This document shows positions 5,718-10,011 of a stretch of 10,011 nt of DNA, one piece after another (position 1 is the stretch's first letter; each line of letters begins with the position of its first letter). Origin of the DNA: Candidatus Moranbacteria bacterium CG23_combo_of_CG06-09_8_20_14_all_35_22 (GTDB lineage: Bacteria; Patescibacteriota; Minisyncoccia; Moranbacterales; UBA2206); assembly GCA_002772115.1 (NCBI GenBank), contig PCRW01000004.1:5498-15508 (forward strand), in the 5' to 3' direction. Below the pieces are notes generated by a model. The model ran no database searches and was not told the DNA's origin. It was given only the letters and a program-made list of their open reading frames with translations. Position numbers and translations under genes: made by a program.

Positions 5718-6347
5718 CTACTGTTTATTATATTTTCCTTCCAAATAAGCTATAGACTCTTTTGTCAATAATAAAAATTTATTTTTAAGCATATCCGCCA
5801 CATTCAACTGTCCAACCATAATATTTTCCACTTTTTTGATGTTTCGACTGGTAATTCTCAAATCTTTTTCTGCTTCACAAAAAGCTACTAATGTTTTCTT
5901 GTTTATTTTTAAATTTTTTAAAACTTCTGCCATAGCTTTGGTTTTTTTGACAGCTAAATTAAGTTTGTCCAGAATTATCAGCTCTTCATCTTTCAATTTA
6001 GCACTCAAAACCATTAGGATCGCCTTGGAATTCATTTTTTTATTTATCTTTTTGGAAAAATTTCGATCCTTTCTCGGACCAAAAGCAACGCCTCCCTTTC
6101 GCCAAGCCGGATTTCGAACTGATCCAACTCGCGCTCGTCCAGTACCTTTTTGCTTCCATGGTTTTATACCAGAACCGGCTCTTTCTCCTCTATTTTTCGT
6201 ATGAGCTAAAACTTGTCTTCCATTCGCTTCAATCGCTACCATCACTTGATGAATAAGATCATCATTCTTTTTCACACCAAAAACACTTTCGGAAACTTCC
6301 ATTTTTTCAACTTCTTTACCTTCTATATTGTAAACAGGAATTTTCAT
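5718..6347 (-). CDS. rplD: 50S ribosomal protein L4
   Basis: L4 binds 23S rRNA and its long loop narrows the exit tunnel opposite L22. In E. coli it also represses its own S10 operon at the leader; whether it does so here is not known. The 209 residues start MKIPVYNIEGKEVEKMEV. The conserved loop reads GERAGSGIKPWKQKGTGRAR and then GSVRNPAWRKGGVAFGP (about 54-90). The C-terminal Rossmann-like half follows (LIILDKLNL, KKTLVAF, ADMLKNKFLLLTKESI). The ATG at 6345-6347 is chosen because it gives the canonical start; a TTG two codons earlier (6351-6353) is less likely. The spacer to rplC is 23 bp. The stop is TAG. Confidence 0.97.
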   Translation of the reverse strand: MKIPVYNIEGKEVEKMEVSESVFGVKKNDDLIHQVMVAIEANGRQVLAHTKNRGERAGSGIKPWKQKGTGRARVGSVRNPAWRKGGVAFGPRKDRNFSKKINKKMNSKAILMVLSAKLKDEELIILDKLNLAVKKTKAMAEVLKNLKINKKTLVAFCEAEKDLRITSRNIKKVENIMVGQLNVADMLKNKFLLLTKESIAYLEGKYNKQ

Positions 6348-6370
6348 AATCAATGCTACTTTTTTTACTA

Positions 6371-6928
6371 TTATTTAATACTAGCTATCTCCACGACTCG
6401 CCCAGCTACTCCTGGGACAGAACCTTTGAGTCCTAAAATATTTTTTTCTTTATCTACAAAAACAATCTTAATATTCTTACTAGTTGATCTTTTTCCTCCC
6501 ATTCGTCCCGCCATTCTTTTGCCCTTGGTAACATGTTCCGGAAAACCAGAACCGATTGAACCAGGAGCGCGAAGATCATGTTTGTGTCCATGAGTTTTAG
6601 GGGATCCTTTGAAACCATGTCTTTTGACTACCCCTTGGAAACCTTTAGCCTTAGCAATCCCGCTTACTTTTACCTTATCCCCGATTTCAAAAACAGAAAC
6701 ATCTAGTTGAGCCTCTTTTTCCAATTTATTTTCTTCCACTCGGAATTCTTTTTTAAATTTTTTATTCTTAGTTTTTTGAATTTCTAACTGAACCGCAGAA
6801 TAACCATCCTTTTCTTTGTTTTTAATCAGACTCACTTTTGAAGTACATTCAACTAGCGTCACATTCTGTGCGCCGTCTTCATCATAAATCGTAGTCATTC
6901 CTATTTTTTTTCCGAGTATAAATTTCAT
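6371..6928 (-). CDS. rplC: 50S ribosomal protein L3 (compact)
   Basis: L3 initiates 50S assembly near the 3' end of 23S rRNA and its extension approaches the peptidyl-transferase centre. The start MKFILGKKIGMTTIYDEDG, the block GIAKAKGFQGVVKRHGFKG (90-108), the extension APGSIGSGFPEHVTKGKRMA (121-140) and GRMGGKRSTSKN, and the C-terminus LGLKGSVPGVAGRVVEI are the family signatures. At 185 residues it is about 20 shorter than the E. coli protein. The shortening appears to lie in the variable part between residues 40 and 80, and both ends are intact. The ATG at 6926-6928 is preceded by A/T-rich sequence without a Shine-Dalgarno. The 287-bp gap to rpsJ is unusually large and holds a repeat and a terminator-like hairpin. 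Confidence 0.97.
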   Translation of the reverse strand: MKFILGKKIGMTTIYDEDGAQNVTLVECTSKVSLIKNKEKDGYSAVQLEIQKTKNKKFKKEFRVEENKLEKEAQLDVSVFEIGDKVKVSGIAKAKGFQGVVKRHGFKGSPKTHGHKHDLRAPGSIGSGFPEHVTKGKRMAGRMGGKRSTSKNIKIVFVDKEKNILGLKGSVPGVAGRVVEIASIK

Positions 6929-6949
6929 AATCTAATAATTTTAATTTAT

Positions 6950-6981
6950 TCGTACATTCGTACCGATTCGTAATTCGTAGA
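6950..6981. repeat. Half-element of TTCGTA words before rplC
   Basis: Four closely spaced TTCGTA words (TTCGTACATTCGTACCGATT and then TTCGTAATTCGTA), like the right arm of the palindromic repeats, lie just upstream of rplC. There is no partner arm next to them. They are complementary to the left arm of the repeat at 7109-7140, so the two could bracket the hairpin region 6989-7092 in a larger fold. Confidence 0.5.
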
Positions 6982-6988
6982 GAGTAAC

Positions 6989-7092
6989 AAAAAACTGGAC
7001 TCAACGCCAGCCAAAACTCTTTTTGAGTTTATAGAAATTTCTTTCTTGGCTAGTTGAGTATCCGACCAAAACTTAATATCTGACTTGGCTGG
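6989..7092 (-). promoter_or_regulatory. Candidate attenuator: terminator-like hairpin with competing arms in the rpsJ-rplC spacer
   Basis: Read on the minus strand, the 5' arm GGATACTCAACTAGCCAA (7063-7046) pairs with the 3' arm TTGGCTGGCGTTGAGTCC (7014-6997) as helices of 6, 6 and 3 bp, and is followed two bases later by six T (6994-6989). The loop contains a second perfect hairpin, AAACTC-AAAAA-GAGTTT (7030-7014). The 3' arm can instead pair perfectly over 8 bp with CCAGCCAA further upstream (7092-7085), so two upstream segments compete for the same sequence. This has the form of an intrinsic terminator or attenuator between rpsJ and rplC. That it regulates anything is an inference; it could also be a processing site. 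Confidence 0.5.
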
Positions 7093-7108
7093 ACTTTAAC
7101 TAGATATT

Positions 7109-7218
7109 TACGAACTACGAAATTAGCGAAATACGAAATAGTTTTAGATATATTTTCGTATTTAATTTTAATTTTCGTATTTCGTATTTCGTATTATTTT
7201 CGTATTTCGTAAAAACTA
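7109..7218. repeat. Palindromic TACGAAAT-word repeat, copy 3 (rpsJ-rplC spacer)
   Basis: This is the close relative of the repeat at 1338-1446: positions 7109-7179 match 1339-1409 at 68 of 71 bases without gaps, and in the same orientation relative to the operon. The left arm is 7109-7140 and the right arm is made of TTTCGTATTTCGTATT words up to about 7210. The right edge TTTCGTAAAAACTAC takes in the TAG stop of rpsJ (7216-7218). The copies are about 5.8 kb apart and have the same relation to the preceding gene. Confidence 0.85.
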
Positions 7219-7542
7219 CATTTTAATTTCCACATCCACTCCCGCTGGCAAATCAAGATTAGTGAGACTATCAATCGTCTTGGGAGTCGGATTCATTATG
7301 TCAATCAATCTTTTGTGCGTTCGCATTTCATATTGATCGCGTGCATCTTTATGCACAAAGGTCGATTTGTTAACAGTATATTTCCTTATTTCAGTCGGCA
7401 AAGGAACCGGTCCAGAAATACTGGCGCCTGATCTTTGGGCGGTTTCCACAATAAGCTTAGCTGATTGATCAATAATCTTATGATCATACGCCTTGATCTT
7501 AATCCTAATTCTTGGTTTTACTTCTTCTTCTACCTTCAACAT
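7216..7542 (-). CDS. rpsJ: 30S ribosomal protein S10
   Basis: S10 is a 30S head protein and, in bacteria with NusB, also a partner in transcription antitermination. The protein is 108 residues from the chosen ATG (7540-7542) and reads MLKVEEEVKPRIRIKIKAYD, then HKIIDQSAKLIVETAQRSGA, GPVPLPTEIRKYTV and HKDARDQYEMRTHKRLIDI, all conserved blocks in order. An upstream in-frame ATG at 7594-7596 would add 18 residues that match nothing in the family and would lie inside the ACAGAA palindrome, so it is rejected. The six to eight residues before RIRIKIKAYD make the N-terminus slightly longer than usual. The gene ends ATG-TAG at a repeat edge. It follows tuf by 94 bp. Confidence 0.97.
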   Translation of the reverse strand: MLKVEEEVKPRIRIKIKAYDHKIIDQSAKLIVETAQRSGASISGPVPLPTEIRKYTVNKSTFVHKDARDQYEMRTHKRLIDIMNPTPKTIDSLTNLDLPAGVDVEIKM

Positions 7543-7556
7543 TTTAATTAATGAGC

Positions 7557-7630
7557 TACACAGAAACCCACTGAATGACACAGAAAAATTCTGCATTATT
7601 CTGTTTTCTTTCCATGTTATTCTGTATTAT
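7557..7630. repeat. Palindromic ACAGAA-word repeat (tuf-rpsJ spacer)
   Basis: The spacer between tuf and rpsJ is a fourth word type of the same architecture. The left side repeats ACACAGAA and GACACAGAA, and the right side repeats ATTCTG, TATTCTGT and TATTCTGTAT. The centre is a perfect 5-bp hairpin CAGAA-AAA-TTCTG (7581-7593), with imperfect pairing outwards. Unlike the other copies it does not abut the upstream stop codon: tuf ends in TAA at 7637-7639, 7 bp away. Its function is unknown. Confidence 0.6.
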
Positions 7631-7636
7631 TAAACT

Positions 7637-8830
7637 TTATTTAGTAATTTTTGTCACCACTCCAGCACCAACAGTTTTTCCACCTTCTCGAATAGCAAAT
7701 CGCATCCCTTCTTCCATTGCTACGGGTGCGCCTAATTTAACTTCAAAATTAACCGTGTCTCCCGGCATAACCATTTCTGTTCCTTCTGGTAAAATCACTT
7801 CACCCGTAACATCAGTTGTTCTTACATAAAACTGTGGTTTGTATCCTTTGAAAAATGGAGTGTGTCTTCCGCCTTCTTCTTTGGTTAAAATATAAACTTC
7901 CCCGTTAAATTCAGTATATGGAGTAATTGAACCTGGTTTAGCCAAAACCTGACCTCTTTCTACATCTTCTTTTTTTGTTCCACGAAGAAGTACTCCAGCA
8001 TTATCTCCCGCTTGTCCTCTATCTAATGATTTGTTAAACATTTCAATTCCTGTAACAGTAGTTTTTTGAGTTGGACGAATTCCAACAATTTCCACCTCAT
8101 CGTTAATATTGACGATACCTCTTTCGATTCTTCCTGTTACCACTGTGCCACGGCCTTCAATTGAGAAAATATCTTCAATCGGCATAAGTAAAGGTTTTTC
8201 AATATCTCTCACGGGTTGTGGAATTTTTTCATCCAAGGCTGTTATAAGTTCGAGAATTGGTTTAGCTCCTTCTTCTTCAGCTGATTTTGCTTCCAGTGCT
8301 TTCAAGGCTGAACCACGAATAATTTTAGCATTTTCTCCATCGAATTCATATTTAGTTAAAAGTTCTCGCACTTCTGCTTCCACCAAATCAATCAATTCTG
8401 GATCATCCACCATATCAACTTTATTAAGGAAAACTACAATTTCCGGCACACCCACTTGTTTAGCCAGCAAAATGTGTTCTCGAGTTTGTGGCATAGGACC
8501 GTCAGTCGCTGCCACTACCAAAATTGCGCCGTCCATTTGAGCTGCGCCTGTAATCATATTTTTGATATAGTCAGCATGTCCTGGGCAGTCAACATGAGCA
8601 TAATGTCTTTTTTCTGATTCATATTCACAGTGAGCTGTAGCAATAGTGATTCCTCGCTCTTTTTCTTCTGGAGCTTTGTCAATCTCATCTACTCCCTTAG
8701 CTTTAGCTCGTCCTAAAAAGCTTAGCACATTAAGAATAGCCGCCGTTAAAGTGGTTTTTCCATGATCGACATGTCCGATTGTTCCAACATTCACATGTGG
8801 TTTAGTTCGCTCAAATTTTTCTGCTGCCAT
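7637..8830 (-). CDS. tuf: Translation elongation factor Tu
   Basis: EF-Tu is the GTPase that carries aminoacyl-tRNA to the ribosomal A site. The 397-residue length is normal. The GTP-binding motifs are intact: G1 is GHVDHGKT (19-26), the switch II motif is DCPGH (81-85), G4 is NKVD (136-139) and G5 is the SAL of RGSALKAL (174-176). The switch I sequence EKERGITIATAH precedes DCPGH. Domains 2 and 3 follow (GRGTVVTGRIERGIV; FFKGYKPQFYVRTTDVTG; VAMEEGMRFAIREGGKTVGA). The ATG at 8828-8830 is preceded by no Shine-Dalgarno. The gene heads the operon behind a strong promoter and a structured leader. No fusA or rpsG lies directly upstream in this window, so the str-operon part has been separated from it. 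Confidence 0.99.
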   Translation of the reverse strand: MAAEKFERTKPHVNVGTIGHVDHGKTTLTAAILNVLSFLGRAKAKGVDEIDKAPEEKERGITIATAHCEYESEKRHYAHVDCPGHADYIKNMITGAAQMDGAILVVAATDGPMPQTREHILLAKQVGVPEIVVFLNKVDMVDDPELIDLVEAEVRELLTKYEFDGENAKIIRGSALKALEAKSAEEEGAKPILELITALDEKIPQPVRDIEKPLLMPIEDIFSIEGRGTVVTGRIERGIVNINDEVEIVGIRPTQKTTVTGIEMFNKSLDRGQAGDNAGVLLRGTKKEDVERGQVLAKPGSITPYTEFNGEVYILTKEEGGRHTPFFKGYKPQFYVRTTDVTGEVILPEGTEMVMPGDTVNFEVKLGAPVAMEEGMRFAIREGGKTVGAGVVTKITK

Positions 8831-8844
8831 AGTTTTAATTTTAC

Positions 8845-8913
8845 CGCGACATTTGCGCTTTCCGCCAAAGCGGATAATTCCGGAATAAAATACCGGATTC
8901 GCAACTGATCGCG
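8845..8913 (-). promoter_or_regulatory. Structured 5' leader of tuf (nested helices)
   Basis: The 69 nt between promoter and tuf start can fold as a branched structure. The outer helix is CGCGA/TCGCG (8909-8913 with 8845-8849). A second helix is TTGCG/CGCAA (8900-8904 with 8853-8857). Inside it are two hairpins, CCGG/CCGG (8893-8896 with 8880-8883) and TCCGC-TTTG-GCGGA (8874-8870 with 8865-8861). The region is clearly richer in G and C than the surrounding sequence. It is probably in the transcript, since the promoter ends near 8944. A regulatory role, perhaps sensing a ribosomal protein or EF-Tu level, is inference only. Confidence 0.5.
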
Positions 8914-8943
8914 AATTTTATTATTTAAATTTATTACTTGGGT

Positions 8944-8972
8944 ATTGTATAGTATTTTCTTTTTTTTGGCAA
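8944..8972 (-). promoter_or_regulatory. Sigma70-type promoter of tuf and the ribosomal operon
   Basis: On the minus strand TTGCCA (8972-8967, 5 of 6 matches to TTGACA) is followed after exactly 17 bases by TACAAT (8949-8944, 5 of 6 matches to TATAAT). The spacer is A-rich. The expected start is near 8937, giving a leader of about 105 nt before the tuf ATG. The -35 lies just after the stop codon of the upstream 91-residue gene. Confidence 0.8.
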
Positions 8973-8975
8973 GTC

Positions 8976-9251
8976 CTAAGTTTTTTCGTATCTTATTTCC
9001 TCGCTTTTTTCTTCACTTATTTCCGCCAAATCAATATCTTCAATTTTTCTTTCTTCCTGCAGTACTTTCCAACTGGCGATATCATTGTTGATCTTATCAA
9101 CCAATTCCTGCTTTGTCAAGCCCTCAATACCTTCTTTCTTTATTTTCTTAAATTCCGCTAGGCTTAACACCACATAATATTGCTCTTGGTCTTTTATCAC
9201 CGCGCGCCCACCCAAAAGTTCCAACGCTTCTTTGAGTTTTTTATCCAACAT
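8976..9251 (-). CDS. Small charged protein of unknown function, possibly Phd/YefM-like
   Basis: I do not recognise this 91-residue protein with certainty. The N-terminal part (about 12-38: LLGGRAVIKDQEQYYVVLSL and then AEFKKIKK) has the pattern of Phd/YefM-type antitoxins, in which a short sheet with YVV(L/M)S is followed by an acidic-basic helix. The second half, TKQELVDKINNDIASWKVLQ and EERK, looks helical, and the tail (72-91) is very acidic. There is no signal peptide or membrane segment. No toxin gene is next to it: the neighbours are tuf downstream and a broken transposase upstream. It has its own promoter at 9277-9305. The ATG at 9249-9251 is the first in the frame, with no Shine-Dalgarno. 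The stop is TAG, just before the tuf promoter. An uncharacterised CPR protein is the alternative. Confidence 0.75.
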   Translation of the reverse strand: MLDKKLKEALELLGGRAVIKDQEQYYVVLSLAEFKKIKKEGIEGLTKQELVDKINNDIASWKVLQEERKIEDIDLAEISEEKSEEIRYEKT

Positions 9252-9276
9252 AAAATTAAATTATTTTTACAATTAA

Positions 9277-9305
9277 ATGCTAGCTTATTTTAAATTAGCT
9301 GTCAA
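9277..9305 (-). promoter_or_regulatory. Promoter of the 91-residue gene
   Basis: A perfect -35 TTGACA (9305-9300) is followed after 17 bases by TAGCAT (9282-9277, 4 of 6 matches). The start would be near 9270, about 20 nt before the ATG. The TGA inside TTGACA is also the stop codon of the transposase remnant (9304-9302), so the promoter sits exactly at the end of that gene. Confidence 0.7.
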
Positions 9306-9928
9306 TTCGTAAATATATTTTCTGGATTATTTTTATCTTTTTCCCACATCTGCGGATTAATTTGAATATATTCCCGAATTTTGTTTAAGGAAATTTCGTT
9401 GCGGATTATTTGGTCGTAATAACGGGACTGCCAAGCGAATCCAATATTTGAAAATTGTTTTTTGGAATTTTTTGCGACGATGGATTTGAATGAACGAATA
9501 ATCACCGGCAAAGATCCTGGTTTTAATTTATAGAATGTGTTTGATGTTTTTGTATTTAATGGTGGCACCGTAGAGACGCAGCAATGCTACATCTCTACAC
9601 CGTCCACACCACCACAATCATTATTAATTTCATCACGCGATATTTCAACAATTCCATGCACATGATTTGGCATCACAACAAATTCATCCAATTTTACAAA
9701 CGGAAAATGCACTGGAATTTCGCGCCAATATTTATCCGCCATTTTCCCCACATCATTCAACACCATTCCCCCATTCTTAATTTCCCCAAAAAAATATTCT
9801 TTGTCTTTCGTGCAAATCGTCACAAAATACATTCCATTTTGGGAATAATCGTAATTTGATAATCTAGCGGATTTAATTGTGTATTTGTTTTTAAATTTTT
9901 CAGACATTTTTATTTTTATATATTTCAT
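9302..9928 (-). pseudogene. IS200-type HUH transposase (RAYT/Y1 family), interrupted by one in-frame TAG
   Basis: The intact frame would encode 208 residues. The N-terminal half has YFVTICTKDKEYFFGEI and VVMPNHVHGIV, whose H89-V-H91 is the metal-binding HUH motif. The C-terminal half has AWQSRYYDQIIRNE and KIREYIQINPQMWEKD; its Tyr187 corresponds to the catalytic tyrosine in the YIxxNP motif of the E. coli REP-associated transposase. The two halves are in the same frame and are separated by a single TAG at codon 114 (9587-9589), inside a REP-like palindrome. A GTG at 9566-9568 could restart translation but would lack the HUH half. An internal ATG at 9905-9907 gives the more usual start. TAG ends many genes here, so readthrough is not expected. 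It may be a recent pseudogene, or the stop may be a sequence error. Confidence 0.85.
9570..9598. repeat. REP-like palindrome inside the transposase gene
   Basis: The inverted repeat has 14-nt arms around one central base: GTAGAGACGCAGCA (9570-9583) and TGCTACATCTCTAC (9585-9598). The arms differ at two positions, both explained by C-to-T changes on the coding strand (ACG CAG became ATG TAG), and the second of these makes the stop codon. The core GTAGAGACGC is shared with the palindrome at 9930-9958. Confidence 0.8.
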
Positions 9929-9929
9929 C

Positions 9930-9958
9930 GTAGAGACGCCCCGACGGGGCGTCTCTAC
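9930..9958. repeat. REP palindrome upstream of the transposase
   Basis: A perfect inverted repeat of 13-nt arms, GTAGAGACGCCCC and GGGGCGTCTCTAC, with a GAC loop, lies one base beyond the first ATG of the transposase. The arrangement is that of a REP element next to its RAYT gene. It is GC-rich in an AT-rich setting and would form a very stable hairpin. Confidence 0.85.
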
Positions 9959-10011
9959 CGCCTACAATTTTTTATAATCACTGAACAATTAACATTCAGT
10001 CTCCATTTTAC

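Noticed and set aside
6371..6928. Truncated L3 gene
   Set aside because: At 185 residues it is short, but both termini and all conserved blocks are present, so it is a compact form.
7543..7596. Upstream extension of rpsJ to an ATG at 7596
   Set aside because: The extra 18 residues match nothing in S10 and come from the ACAGAA palindrome; the ATG at 7542 gives a normal N-terminus.
8109..8540. Long open frame on the plus strand opposite tuf, and similar ones opposite rplE, rplB, rplD and rpsC
   Set aside because: They lie wholly antisense to clear, full-length conserved genes, have no recognisable protein features, and are explained by the codon composition of the real genes.
9302..9928. Frameshift between the two transposase halves
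   Set aside because: The distance between the TAG (9587) and the downstream codons is a multiple of three, so both halves are in the same frame and only a nonsense codon separates them.
9980..10000. Small inverted repeat ACTGAA/TTCAGT near the right edge
   Set aside because: Six-base arms with a nine-base A/T-rich loop are expected by chance in this composition, and no T run follows in a useful position.
1..10011. Recoded UGA (as in Gracilibacteria or Absconditabacteria)
   Set aside because: All ribosomal genes are complete and full length under the standard code with no internal TGA, so no recoding is needed.

Overview
The window is one long ribosomal-protein operon read entirely on the minus strand, with a small accessory patch at its upstream (right) end. 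In transcription order it runs tuf, rpsJ, rplC, rplD, rplW, rplB, rpsS, rplV, rpsC, rplP, rpmC, rpsQ, rplN, rplX, rplE, rpsZ (zinc-type S14) and rpsH, the last cut by the left edge. This is the classical bacterial S10-spc order. The DNA is AT-rich, lysine is heavily used, and starts are almost never preceded by a recognisable Shine-Dalgarno sequence. L22 and S19 carry unusual charged tails, and the spacers are full of TACGAAAT-like palindromes. Together these suggest a Patescibacteria/CPR genome, probably Parcubacteria-like. That placement is an inference; the sequence alone does not fix the phylum.

Right end (about 8976-10011): an IS200-type HUH transposase gene of the REP-associated (RAYT) kind is broken by a single in-frame TAG at 9587-9589. 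The stop lies inside a REP-like palindrome (9570-9598). A second, perfect palindrome with the same GTAGAGACGC core sits just upstream of the gene (9930-9958). Downstream is a 91-residue protein of unknown function with a faint Phd/YefM-antitoxin look. It has its own promoter, whose perfect -35 overlaps the transposase stop codon.

Operon head (7216-8975): a strong sigma70-type promoter (-35 at 8967-8972, -10 at 8944-8949) drives tuf through a leader of roughly 100 nt that can fold into nested helices (8845-8913). tuf is followed by rpsJ. The 287-bp rpsJ-rplC spacer holds a palindromic repeat and then a terminator-like hairpin with two competing upstream arms, which could act as an internal attenuator.

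Operon body (1-6928): rplC to rpsH make the proteins of the peptidyl-transferase and exit-tunnel region (L3, L4, L23, L2, L22, L16, L29, L14, L24, L5) and of the small subunit (S19, S3, S17, S14, S8). Several genes touch or overlap (rplB-rpsS, rplP-rpmC, rpmC-rpsQ), as expected for co-translation. Five other junctions (tuf-rpsJ, rplV-rpsC, rpsC-rplP, rpsQ-rplN, rplN-rplX) are opened up by 80-125-bp hairpin-forming palindromes. These share an architecture but use different short words (TACGAAAT, TACTAAT, TGCGAAT, ACAGAA). In every case where one follows rplN, rpsQ, rpsC, rplV or rpsJ, the upstream gene ends in TAG exactly at the edge of the element. These elements, together with the tuf leader and the rpsJ-rplC spacer, are the most interesting non-coding content of the window.
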